Positions 48,561 through 64,000 of a stretch of 64,000 nt of DNA are shown here, in pieces. Position 1 is the first letter of the stretch, and each line of letters opens with the position of its first letter. The stretch covers positions 9,211,501 through 9,275,500 of the forward strand of contig WPIO01000010.1 in NCBI GenBank assembly GCA_009760855.2, given 5' to 3'. This DNA is from Cristatella mucedo (lineage: Eukaryota > Bryozoa > Phylactolaemata > Cristatellidae). The position numbers were made by a program, and so were the translations under genes. A model generated the notes under the pieces. That model ran no database searches. It worked only from the letters and a program-made list of their open reading frames with translations, and was not told the origin of the DNA.

Positions 48561-49791
48561 AGTTTCCATGGCCGATTCAATGTTCCGATGCTCTGACCAG
48601 GATGCAAGGCGACTGCCGATCGCGGCACGAATCTCTGATCGCCAAGTTGCACTCCGTCGGCGGGACGCGCTCGCTAGGAGCCGGAGCAAGCCTGCGAGCG
48701 TGCTCTCTGGCATCACTCTTGGGTCAGCTGACGAAGAGCAGAAGCTTCAGCTTCGGCTCTTGACCGAGTGGCCAGTATCTGCGCGGACGCTGCGAATCGT
48801 GCGTCCAGCCAACGCGCATTCGGGGAGAAAGAATTTCGAGCGCACGCAGCACGAGTCGGCAGCTCCGGGCAGCAGCAATGGCTACCCATGGCTAGCCCGA
48901 GAGTGTCCTCTGTCCTCTTCTGATTTCGTGGGCCGAGTTCCCTTCGCGATGGATAGCAAGTCCAGAGTATGCATTCACACCGACGCGCGGCGGTGGCTGC
49001 TGCTTCATTAGCAGTATTCGAGAGACGGTCGCATAACGGCCACCGTGTCGATAAGTTCGACACATAAATTTGAGTTGGTTTAGCCTTCCGCGTTGTTTGC
49101 ATGACGCAGCCTGCCGAACGACGTTTCCGAGCCTGTTTTACATGGCAATTTCGCGTCACTGTATCTCATTGCAGCGCTCATTCTCAGCTGTTACTTAGTG
49201 TTTAGGTTAGGTTAGGTTAGTCCATTTTAGTACAATTGCCAGGACGACCTTCTCTTTAGGAATTCGGTTCGTGAAGAGGGAACGACACGCCGCCTCTCCG
49301 GTCATTCTCAAGAATGCGCCCAAGTTAAGCCGCATGCCGCCACAGCGCCGCTGGATTGTCGATTTACTCTAGCCTAGCGCACATGCGCTCAGCCGTCAGG
49401 CACTTCAGCATTTTCGTCGCGGTCGAGGGCGCACAACCTGTTCAGCTCCCCAGCGTCGCGTATTAGTTATCCAGCTCCGTTATCACTTGAACATTAGTCT
49501 CAATGAACAGCATAATCGAATAGCCCGCTAGCTGAGGGGAGAGGCAGCAAAGCATCGTGGCCCAAAATCGCGCCCGTACGCGTCGGACCCCGGCGCCTCC
49601 TTCCTCGAATGCCTCCTGGTGCGGCGGCTTGGCGACCGTAGCTCTTGCTCGGCCGTCTGCGTGGCGTTCGGACACACTTGCAGCTCCTCCGCCGGACTCC
49701 GTCGAACTTGGCCGACTTCATCCGGTCTCAGTCTTCCTCGGCGCCTGCACGGCGCCGTCAAGATGCACGACCCCCTGGAATGCCCGCTCCG
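48561..49791. other. No confirmed gene; GC-rising region
   Basis: Plus (48568-49011) and minus (48713-49159) frames overlap, and neither shows a domain. Three short TTAGG-type units sit at about 49204-49220. GC and CpG rise from 49300. Confidence 0.35.
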
Positions 49792-49819
49792 CCCCCCCCC
49801 CCCCCCCCCCCCCCCCCCC
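49792..49819. repeat. Poly-C tract
   Basis: 28 consecutive C, giving a G-run on the minus strand that could fold as a quadruplex. Length in the assembly may be unreliable. Confidence 0.95.
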
Positions 49820-50954
49820 GCTCTAGTTACCCGCGCGACGACGACGACGACGGCTACGACGGTCGCTGCTCTCTCGCCGCCGCCGAGCAATTGGGGCGCT
49901 AGCTTGCGCCTCGACCGCTAGCCAACCACCGGCGCGGGTAGAGCCGGCGCTGCCTGACTGACAGAGCTAGCGGCGACATGTCCGGAGGATCGAAGTAAAG
50001 AGGTCAAGGCCGATTGAGCTGCCTCAGCGGCTGTCGCCGGCGATCTCGCAGCGAGCAGGAAAGGACTGGCCGCGCGAGCAGCGCTTGAACCACCCGCGAC
50101 CCGAGTCGTTAAATGCGAGCACTTTTCGTCTGAGATCAGATCCAAGTGCAAGTCAGGCATGACTCACTGCAGATGGCAACATCGGATCGGAGAGGCAACG
50201 GACGCGAAATGAAGCGCCTCCGTTGAAGATTTACGAAGCTCGCTAGTCTCAGGGGGCGGTGCATTCGCCGCCATTCGCCATTCGTCATCCTCTCTTTCGC
50301 GCCGCCGCCGCACGCGCGAGCCCCGCCCCGCCCCACCCAAAGCTTCCCCCCCCCAAAGTCAGGAACCTTGCCGCCAAGCTGTTTACGGCATGCGGTTTCA
50401 CCCCGGGTTGCGTCCTCGTAAGGCTCAGCGCCGATTCGGGCGGCGGCACGAGAAAAACCGCGCCGCCGCCTACGGACGGGCCCCTTCGAAACGTGCCGAA
50501 CGGCGCCGACAGCGGCTACCCGTAATTCCGCGCGCCAGCATCGCGACTAGCACCTGCAGTAGCGCCTGCCTGGCGCAAAGACTGCCGTTCGCGGCCGACG
50601 CTCGGCTCAGAGGTTCGTCGAGCAGCCGGACCGTCGCCAAAAAGTGGGCCGTAGCTCCGGGCGGGCGGGAGAGTCGGCCTCATTATCTGCTTAGATGCAG
50701 GCCATTGGTTCCGTCGTTTACGTCATACCCGGCTGCCCGGTAGACCGCCGTACTCGCGGCGATGAGTCAGATCGCGAGGACCGCTTAAGTGCCAGCGCGG
50801 ACACGCTTTCGTCAGCCGCCGCTGCGACGCCAACGCGCTAGAAGGTCGATGCCTGGTCAGCAGTCCTGCCGAGTGGGCCTCGACCGGTCAGCTCACCTGG
50901 CGTAGCCCGCGGGCGCCGCCTATCGATAGAAGAAATATCTATATACGCGAGTCG
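49820..50954. promoter_or_regulatory. GC- and CpG-rich island, gene not identified
   Basis: Dense CpG, several GC-box-like runs and many overlapping frames on both strands typical of an island rather than coding sequence. A promoter for an unseen gene is possible. Confidence 0.3.
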
Positions 50955-51078
50955 CTCATTCGTGAAGCGCCCTAGGAGAACTTAATCTCTATCCGGGCGC
51001 TTCGTATTTGCCGCAGGCCTCGAGCCCACGACCTCGGTCGTTAAAGGCGAGCGCCGTAACCCGGCAGTCGAGCCAGTG
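50955..51078 (-). mobile_element. SINE family A copy in a GC-rich island
   Basis: AAGCGCCCTAGGAGAACTTA, TCTATCCGGGCGCTTCGTAT, GCCTCGAGCCCACGACCTCG. Confidence 0.8.
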
Positions 51079-52060
51079 CGGTGGCCCGCAGTTTAGCGGC
51101 CATTTCGCAGTTCAGCGGCCATTTCGCAATGCAGCGGCTCTTTCTCTTCGTCCGCTACAAGGCAGCGGCCGCAGCTCGCCGCCGGTCAGAGGTAGCGGCG
51201 CGCGAGTTGCAATGGGCGTAGGGCGGCCTTGGCAGGTACGCACCGCTGACCGTCCGTCCGTCGGGAGTCGCTCGCCACCCACGCCGAGTCTCGCGTCCGA
51301 GCTTACCCGCAGGAGGGCGAGGCGGGGGCGGCGCTTGCCGGCGGCTGCAGACGGTCGAGCGCGGCGCCGCGGCTCTGCGCGGGCGGGCGGGCGCCGAGCG
51401 GCGAGGCGGCGGTTGTGAAGGCTGCGGCGGATGTCGTCGTCGTCCTGAGCTTCGTCCCACTCAAACGACTCGCTCGACGAAGGAATGTCGTTAGCTAAAC
51501 GCGGGTGCAGAGGCGATCGAGCGAGCTTCTCCAGCCGTAAGGCCGCAAGGTACGAGCTTGCCACGAGTGTCGCCGGTCAAGCCGCGTCTGACGTTTGTGC
51601 GCCGGCGGCGTCGGCGCGGCCATCAGCCGGGCGCGGCCGCAGGAGCCATCGTCTGTAGGACTGTGCGCGATCGGACGCAGAGTGCCCTCTGCTTCGCGGA
51701 CAGGAGTCTGCCGACCGCTACGCACCCGTTACGCCTGGACACGCTTTGGCCGATTATTAATCGAGTATGCAGCCGCTAAAAGAACAGAATCTCTTTCCGT
51801 GCACTTCACTGTTAGGCTGGAGCGGAAGGATGTGGACTATGCAGCGACAATGCCGAGCACAGTGGCGGCAAGCGTACGAACACGATGGCAATTAATTTGG
51901 CCGAGTCCAGCGCCGCAAGAAGGGTATTTGGATTCCCTTTATATGCAGTCAAGGCGTTTCATGTCGAGATGTCAGTAAGTTGCGAGTTCCAATTTTTAGC
52001 GTCGTATGATCTGTAGACAGGGTCTTCGGAGGATTTGAAGTCGCTAAGCTGAGGTAAGCT
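51079..52060. other. GC-rich island; no confirmed gene
   Basis: An ATG at 51210 followed by a CAG/GTACGC donor eight codons on (phase 0) is noted as a possible first exon, with no partner exon found. Other frames overlap in all phases. Confidence 0.3.
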
Positions 52061-52229
52061 AGACGGCTGCGTTTTCGTGCCTCGATTTAGTGAAATAATT
52101 TGGCCGCTAACATGTTTGGCAGCGACTCGAGCAAGTTAGGATTCCTACGTAGACTACAGACCTCAAAAGCAGAGACGTTTTTTAAGGAGAGTCACTAAAT
52201 CGAGGCAGAAAAACGCCAGCCATCTAGCC
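52061..52229. mobile_element. Short MITE with ~35-bp inverted ends and 10-bp flanking repeats
   Basis: Left end 52061-52093 and right end 52193-52229 are inverted copies sharing GCCTCGATTTAGTGA and a GCGTTTT block. GAGGTAAGCT stands directly outside both ends (52051-52060 and 52230-52239), fitting a 10-bp target duplication. A partial second copy lies at 48430. The superfamily is not assigned; a 9-11 bp duplication would suit Mutator-like elements. Confidence 0.7.
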
Positions 52230-52274
52230 GAGGTAAGCTTGAGCAGTGAGACCGGACTTCTGATTTGCAATCTA

Positions 52275-52400
52275 CTGCTGTAAAACGAAGGAGTCTGAAA
52301 GTGAGAGACATGATTTAGAGATCGACGCGCTGCTTGATAAGCCACTAGTGTAATTAGGTAGGTAGGGCGGAGCGACGTGCCGTGCGGCAGCAGCTGTCTC
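52275..52400 (-). mobile_element. LINE C-terminal fragment
   Basis: GAGTCTGAAAGTGAGAGACA and CGCGCTGCTTGATAAGCCAC match the reversed C-terminal region of the LINEs (compare 36485-36560). Confidence 0.55.
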
Positions 52401-52407
52401 GCTCCAA

Positions 52408-52450
52408 GATGGCGTAGCCGCGGTAGCTTAGCTACCGCGGCTACGCCATC
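52408..52450. repeat. 43-bp perfect palindrome (21-bp arms, 1-base centre)
   Basis: GATGGCGTAGCCGCGGTAGC starts the left arm and its exact complement ends the right arm, with a single T at 52429 between them. It sits at the junction of a minus-strand LINE fragment and a plus-strand LINE family 2 end. Confidence 0.95.
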
Positions 52451-52529
52451 TAATAGCGTCCAATTATGAAGAATGGAGATTCTCACGCCACATCTAGTTT
52501 CCTGCTGCTGCCGAATGTGGCACATCCTT

Positions 52530-52745
52530 TCCGGCCGTCCTGAGCTGCTACTTCGACGCTACTCACAACCTCAACTGCTCTCCTGACTCTGCCGTGCTTC
52601 TCACTTTCTCTTTGCTGCGTTAGATGAAGTCTGTTGGCTACTGAATGTGTACCGAAAGCTGCTTAGACTTGGAGTGTGCTCCAGAAAGCTTTACTGCGTA
52701 ACACCCTATTAGTCTTAGTGGCTTTGTGGGGTTACAGGCGGACAT
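52530..52745 (+). mobile_element. LINE family 2, 3' end
   Basis: CAACTGCTCTCCTGACTCTG, CTTTGCTGCGTTAGATGAAG, AACACCCTATTAG and the terminal GGGGTTACAGGCGGACATGC. Confidence 0.75.
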
Positions 52746-53934
52746 GCATGCAAGACATGCAGGATGAGAGGGTCGCGCAACTCTTTTACACGGGTTTTCA
52801 CATATGTACGCACAAACTTGGCTGAGAAATCCTGTCTAGGCACGCCCGAATCTGTGCATTGTTTTGCATTTAAAAGCAGCGAGATTTGAATGTCTACATG
52901 TCTACATAGAATGCCCATGGATCACCGTTGAATAAACGAGGGCATACTTCGTATGAGTTTTGTTTTATTACTAGAGAATACAGTCGCTTCGCCACTTAAA
53001 TAGTTGTAAGCAAATCTGGCAGAATCATAAGGCCAGTTCCTTCATTTGCTGTGGATAAGAGATTTTGAGCAACGATCAGCATCATTGGAGACCCGACGTC
53101 TATTGAATAACTTGCTTGCTGATTATACAGGGAAATCTTACATGCCAATTGTCACTTCTCCATTGGGCCATCTAGCTGCAAAGAGCTTGCCTCTGGATTG
53201 CAGAATGCGGGAACACAGCCATCACCTAATCGCCTGTACTAACTATTTAGGCATGAGCGACGTTGACTGCTGGCGCATTCTGCTATCGCGCTATCATATC
53301 AGCGAACGTTGGGAGGGCGGCTCCTTGCCTCGCTCGCTGTGCTTTGATCAGTCAGTGCCCGCAACAGTATTCGCTCACGCGTCTGCCAAGTCCGGCACCT
53401 TTGATCAGCGCCGCTCTTTTTCCGAAGGATTCTATAATTTCTGGAGCCACTCGTCGTCATTGTCACTTAGGCTTTTACGCTTCATAGTGACTCCTGCACT
53501 AAAGCTCATTGCCACAAGCGCACCGCACATAATGGATACTACTACGCCATGCATACGTGCAGCAAGCACCGGCGGGAGCTGGTGCCTCAAGGTCGGCTAG
53601 CGAGACGTAGTTTCGGCGCCGATGCGCGCGGCCTTGCTTAACGTAGCAGAGCGAGGCGGTAAAGCAAGGCAGCAATCAAGAACGCCCTAAAGTGCCCAAT
53701 ATACAGCGAGGCCGTTTCGCTAGCGCGGAGAAGTCTATTCGCTATCCTCAGAAGGCTGCGTTTCCACTAGACCCGCCGCACAGCGCATACTTCGTAAACT
53801 CTGTCCAAATAAAAACTGCCGACCTACGGTACGATCTAGCCTTTGTATACTTTCTACCTGCCCCACCGCAGCGACGCCTCGGCTCGAGCTGAGACGCGGT
53901 GAATCGCTCGCGAATCCCTCGCACACATCACCCT
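52746..53934. other. No confirmed gene
   Basis: A plus-strand frame at 53046-53600 (184 codons, non-ATG start) is the longest here. It shows no domain, transmembrane segment or splice support, and a second plus frame overlaps it. Confidence 0.35.
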
Positions 53935-54412
53935 TCTCCTCCTGCTCCTCCTGCTTTTCATGCTTCTCCTTCGCCTACTCCTCATGCTCCTCCTCCTCCT
54001 CCTCCTCCTCCTCCTCCTCCTCCTCTTGCTCCTGCTCCTCGTGCTCCTCCTCCTGCTCCGCGTGCTCCTCTGCTCTTCTTCCTCCTGCTCTTCATCCTCC
54101 TCCTGCTCCTCCTGCTTTTCATGCTCCTCCTCCGCCTACTCCTCCTTCTCCCCCTCCTCCTCTTGCTCCTGCTCCTCGTGCTCCTCCTCCTGCTCCGCGT
54201 GCTCCTCTGCTCTTCTTCCTCCTGCTCTTCATCCTCCTCCTGCTCCTCCTGCTTTTCATGCTCCTCCTCCGCCTACTCCTCCTTCTCCCCCTCCTCCTCT
54301 TGCTCCTGCTCCTCGTGCTCCTCCTCCTCCTTCTCCCCCTCCTCCTCTTGCTCCTGCTCCTCATGCTCCTCCTCCTCCTTTTCCTTCTCTTTCTTCTCTT
54401 TCTCATCCTCGC
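53935..54412. repeat. CTC/GCT-rich minisatellite with a ~137-bp long period
   Basis: C/T-dominated sequence of CTCCTCCTG-type units in which a longer block (TGCTCCGCGTGCTCCTCTGC) recurs at 54054 and 54191. A is nearly absent on this strand. All three plus frames and the complement stay open, so the Leu/Pro/Ser-rich frames are artefacts. Confidence 0.95.
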
Positions 54413-54942
54413 GGACCTGCGCACGCTACGCCCTCTTGCCTCGTGGCAAGAGTCGGCCTCCGTACAGACTTTCCCGTCGCCACAGCTGGACTGCCTCTGC
54501 CGGACGTGGCTATTTTAGAGCGTCGTCAGACCGTTCAGCCGACAAGACGCCGACCGACTTTCGCCGCAGTAGCGCTCGCGTCTAGCTTCCTTCCGGCGGC
54601 GCTCCCGAGCGCGGGTGGTACACGCTGGCTCGCCGCCGAAGGTCGCGTTTCTGTTCGGCTGGTACACGCACGCCACGCGAGACCCGCTTGCCGTGCAATC
54701 GCTCAGCGCCAACTCAAACACGCCGTCGCCTACCGGGGTTGCTTCGCGAGCCCAGCGGCTGTTCGCATCACGCGCCCCTGGCAGCAGCGCAGGGCCGGCA
54801 TCCGTGTGGTCACCAGCACCTGCGCGCTGCAGTCCCGTCGCCGACGCCCGTCTGCGGCAGGCGGCGCGCGCTCGGGCTTGGGCGCTGAAAAGACTTCTCA
54901 CTTTTCAGCCCTGGCCCTGTCTTCGTGCCCGCATAAATATAA

Positions 54943-54995
54943 TGACCTTAACCTTGGTCGTGGCGAGAACTTCAGCAATTGGGTCAAACAAATTG
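54943..54995 (-). mobile_element. SINE family A head fragment
   Basis: ACCTTGGTCGTGGCGAGAAC and GGGTCAAACAAATTGC match the reversed head of SINE A at 58500-58544. Confidence 0.5.
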
Positions 54996-55089
54996 CTGTA
55001 TACCGGCCGAATGCCTTCATCTTTGTTATCGGCGGAATCTGCGTCGCCAGGCTTTTACTAAGATATAACGCGTCAAAGTGGTAGGCCTT

Positions 55090-56866
55090 CTGATTTTGAA
55101 TCGTGCTTCGACCATCTAGAGACTCAGTGCCAGGAATCACTATACGGCTTAGGCGCAGTAATTCGCACTTATTCAGAATTCAAGCTATTGCAAAGACGTG
55201 CTGCTACATTAAAAAGACAGAGAAAAATCATATCACTGGTCCAGGGCTGTGATTAAATTTATAATATTGCAGTCGATAATGACAATTCACGGAAGAGGCG
55301 CCTAGAACGCTTCACAACGACGAATTATGGTTCAGTAGCATCGCCACCGAAGGATCTTCGATTGATGCGAAATTCGGCTGCCAATATTCTGTCACAATTG
55401 TCGCCACTTCCACACAACACCTTACGGCACTGCTGCGCTATCTCTCCATCACGAGGTGCGCTGATTTTCAGGTTCTGTCAGTCACTCAGAGGTGACTCCT
55501 ATCTCTTCCTCCGGTCTACCAATCCAAGATATTCCCGCGATCGTAGCAAACCGCCCGCATTTTCTGACTCTCAAGAAGCGCGGTTGCACCTTCGTATCTT
55601 AAATGGCCGCCGGAGCTTTTACATTGCCAAGTTAGAGACCGCTCGGACCTAAGCAGTCGTTAAGAGTGCGACGGCACTCGAATATCTGCAAGACTTCACT
55701 GACACTGAAGGCCCGCTTGCGCATGACTCGACCGCTAGTGGAGGTCGCCGGCTGACGTAGTCTAACTGAAAGGAATCGTGGCGCACGATCGAACGCCTCG
55801 ACCCACCGCCGCCGCGGCGAGTCAGCTGGCATCACTGCGAAAGTGCGCACTGGGGCGCATCGCCGCTTAAGAGCGCGCGGCGCTGACAAAGCAGCAGCAG
55901 CAGCAACAACTGGAACTGCATCTCTCTCCGCCGCCAAATGCGGAGTGCATTGCTGTCTAAGTGCCGCAGGCGGGAGAAGAAGCAGCAGCGGTCGTCGGTT
56001 ACTCGTCGCCTTCCCTTCGCGCGACGGCGGCGGCGGCAAGCCCGCCATAAAATAGCCTTTAAAACGCTCGATCGCTCGCTCTCTCGCCTCGCGCTCGCGT
56101 TTCGATGACGCTTTGACGACAATGACGGGTATATGAGCGGGATCGGACGCGGGCTTCGGGAGCTTTCGCGTACCAAGCAGGCAAAAAGCTGAGGATCACA
56201 CCGGTCCGAGTCTGCTGCACCACTGTCGACAGAAGCCGCGAGCAAGCCGCCCCGCCACCACAACCGCCTGCCTTCTGCAGAGAAAGGGGCCGTTACCACT
56301 AAGCCGTAAGTCTGTCCCCACCCTACCCCACCCCACCTCCCCAGAAGGCAACCGACTGCGGGCATTCAACTGCCGGATGGTGAGGCGGCACCACAAATAA
56401 TCTCTCGATCGATCTCTTCCAGCTCAGAAATTAAATATCGAAGCCCGAGTGTGCGCAAGTGGAAGCTTCACGCCAGTGTTGACGGGACGTCGCATCTCGG
56501 CCTGGCTTCGCGCGCTGGTGGGGGGTGGGAGGGGCCCGCGAAATGCGTGGCGGATGCTTCGACGTCCATCCATCCCTCTTCCCGACGAGTCGGCAGTCGC
56601 GCAACCACGGACGTCGCCTTTCGGCTGGGCGCAGAGCCGCCAGCGGTCAAATAAAGGAGCCAATTCTCAGCCCCCAATTCCTCGCACCTCGCGGCTGCAC
56701 CATAGCGGCCGGAAGACGCTAACGCGCGGTCAGCGACCCGGAACCGTTCGCAGGCTAGCGATGCTAATTTGCATGACAAAGCCGGAATCGCCAGCGCCCC
56801 TAGTGGACGCAGCGAGCACCCATCTCTTCGTTTCGTGCCGCGGGGTCGGGAGCTGCGAGCGAAGCG
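55090..56866. promoter_or_regulatory. GC-rich upstream region of the SEA-domain gene
   Basis: CpG-dense from about 55700 onward, with many overlapping frames and no domain. It leads into the first candidate start at 56867 and is therefore the likely core promoter area. No TATA box stands out. Confidence 0.35.
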
Positions 56867-62275
<5,409 letters not shown>

Positions 62276-62559
62276 GTGAGAATGGCTGCTGCTTTGCTCG
62301 CTCATCCCTCACCTGCAGTGCCGTTCGGTAAAAGCCAGCGATGCATTAACCAGCAGCGCCGCTGCCGCCGCAGCCGCTGCCGCCTCCGAAGCTTCGTTTG
62401 CCAAAGCGAGGCATAGCGACGGCGAGAACCGCTCGCGGTCGCTCGCTGCTGCTCTCCCTGGAAGCATATTACGGGCCGGAAGCCAGAGTAGCGAGGGCCG
62501 TGAATTTTAGCAAAAAGCATTGTTGAATCACAGATGCACAATCCAAAAATGATGATGTC
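62276..62559. other. Probable SEA gene intron; no exon recognised
   Basis: GC-richer sequence with Arg-rich chance frames, ending at the LINE copy. Confidence 0.35.
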
Positions 62560-64000
62560 GACAATAAACCATTTCCTCAACCGTTCCCAGATTAGCTCCT
62601 TACTTGATGATCCTTGTGATGATGTAGCCGATCACTTCTCTCGATTCTTTGTGCAGAAGATGGACAAGATCAGGGAGTCCATCCCTGCGATGCCAGTCTC
62701 CCTACTAGAATGCTGTTCCTCGGTTCCTGGCTGCACCTCATTGTCTGCATTTAAGCAGGTCACTAGTGATCTCGTCCTGAAGTTCATATCGCAATCAAAG
62801 AAGACAACAATTCTTTTTGACCCTACTTTCCACTGTCCTGCTCCTACGTTGCATTGATCTGCTGCTGCCATGCATAACTAACATCATTAATATGTCACTA
62901 GCCTCAGGTCATGTCCCAGCACCTTTCAAAAAAGCTGTAGTCAGGCCACTTCTCACGAAAGCGAAACTAGACCAAGAGAACTTGAGCAACTACCGCCCAG
63001 TCTCCCTTCTACGATTCTTATCAAAGACACTGGAACGGGTTGTGAAGGACCAGGTGAACTCATATGTTGAAACCTCAAACCTTGCTAGTAAGTTCCAGTC
63101 TGACTTTAGAGACAATCATTCCACATAATCAGCATTGCTTCGGGTGTACAACGATCTACTTAGGAAGCCAGACAAGAGTAGAGTGTCTCTGCTTGTTTTG
63201 CTCGATCTTTCGGCAGCTTTTGATACTATCGATCACAAAGTTCTTCTAGAGCGCCTCTCATCTCGCCTGGGCATCATTGGCACTGCTCTGCAGTGGTTCA
63301 TGTCCTATCTCAGTGGGAGACTCCAGAGTATTGACATGAATGGACAAAGATCATGTTAAGTACCTCTCAAATATGGAGTACCTCAGGGCTCCGTGCTAGG
63401 TACGGTTCTTTTCACGGTTTATACTCTCCCTCTTGCTGATGTGATTACCAAGCACAATCTAGGCTTTCACTTCTATGCGGATGACACTGAGTTGTACCTT
63501 TGCTTTGATCCCTCCCAGCCTTCGAGCACCTCAAATTCTCTCAACTCACTTGCCCCATGCATTGATGACATCCGCACATGGATGGCAGCAAATTTTCTAA
63601 AACTAAATGACGATAAAACTAACTTACTAGTCATGAGCAAACCCAGGGTGATTCATAAATTGGAAAGGCTGCAACTCAAAATTAGCTCTGCCAGCATATC
63701 TCCTGTTGAATCAGCTCGAAATCTAGGTGTCATATTCCAAAGCGACCTCTCGTTAGACGACCATATCAGCTCCACAGTAAAATCTGCCGACTTTCAGCTT
63801 CATAACATTGCTAAAATTTGGGCTTGTTTAGATAAGGATACCACATCTAAACTGGTCCATGCATTCGTGACATCCCGTCTTGACTTCTGCAACTCACTGC
63901 TTACTGGCCTACCAGCATGAGCGATCAGGCGATTGCAGCTGGTGCAAAACTCTGCAGCTAGGCTTGTCTGTCGTGAGCGTCGCAGTTGCCACATTGCTCT
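62560..64000 (+). mobile_element. LINE family 1 copy, young but disabled, cut by the window edge
   Basis: Encodes the RT from the FFVQKMDKIRESIP linker through FISQSKKT, NYRPVSLLRFLSKTLERVV, LLDLSAAFDTIDHKVLLERL, the catalytic YADD (63474-63485) and the C-terminal LDDHISSTVKS block. A frameshift near 62820-62880 and in-frame stops at 63126, 63357 and 63918 disable it. It closely matches the copy at 36018-37925. The 3' UTR and tail would lie beyond 64000. Confidence 0.9.

Noticed and set aside
49204-49220. Telomere-like TTAGG repeats
   Set aside because: Only about three units; far too short for a telomeric or interstitial telomeric tract.
53046-53600. 184-codon plus-strand frame
   Set aside because: Non-ATG start, no domain, no splice sites, and an overlapping second frame.
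53960-55084. 374-codon Leu/Pro/Ser-rich frame and overlapping frames
   Set aside because: Most of it is the CTC minisatellite, where every frame is open; the remainder lies in a GC-rich island with competing frames and no domain.

Overview
This is a eukaryotic, animal nuclear DNA window of middling GC. It has intron-split genes, abundant LINE and tRNA-derived SINE copies, long microsatellites and several inverted-repeat elements. No bacterial operons, phage genes or CRISPR arrays are seen. A frizzled-type cysteine-rich domain, a SEA domain and an L2/CR1-like LINE fleet with tail-sharing SINEs point to a bilaterian invertebrate. The species cannot be fixed from the sequence, and a lophotrochozoan-like animal is only a guess.

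Almost every listed open frame is repeat debris or a shadow. Three split genes can be rebuilt from splice sites and matching intron phases. Two are tandem paralogues on the minus strand (7545-9717 and 15262-19130). Each encodes a predicted type II membrane protein with a cytosolic N-terminus, one transmembrane helix, a stalk and a complete frizzled-type CRD, ending in a short tail. Both have the same four exons with the same phases (0-1, 1-2, 2-1, 1-stop). Their first coding exons are not identified. The third gene, on the plus strand (about 56867 to at least 62275), encodes a type II membrane protein with a SEA domain. It starts in a GC-rich island, offers several phase-compatible first exons and runs off the right edge.

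Layout: 1-7.4 kb is decayed repeats and AT-rich sequence. 7.5-9.7 kb is Fz gene B. 10.84-11.74 kb is a 191-bp higher-order satellite. 11.74-12.13 kb is a GC-rich block. 15.3-19.1 kb is Fz gene A, with a foldback element in its first mapped intron. 22.0-22.3 kb is a GC-rich block. 24-48 kb is mainly intergenic repeat: LINE family 1 copies in both orientations, SINE families A and B, LINE family 2, a pogo/Tc1-like MITE (32848-33508), a solo-LTR-like element (43923-45262) and a very long TG microsatellite. 48.5-58.4 kb is GC-rich with a second MITE, a 43-bp palindrome, a CTC-rich minisatellite and a 117-bp CT tract. 58.4-62.3 kb is the SEA gene body, with a 15-bp minisatellite in an intron. 62.5-64.0 kb is a young but broken LINE family 1 copy.

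The two Fz genes and the SEA gene share a type II layout. Extracellular Fz-CRDs can bind Wnt lipids or other ligands, so the pair may act as membrane-tethered Wnt modulators; that is inference from the domain alone. No RNA gene was recognised apart from the tRNA-derived heads of SINEs.
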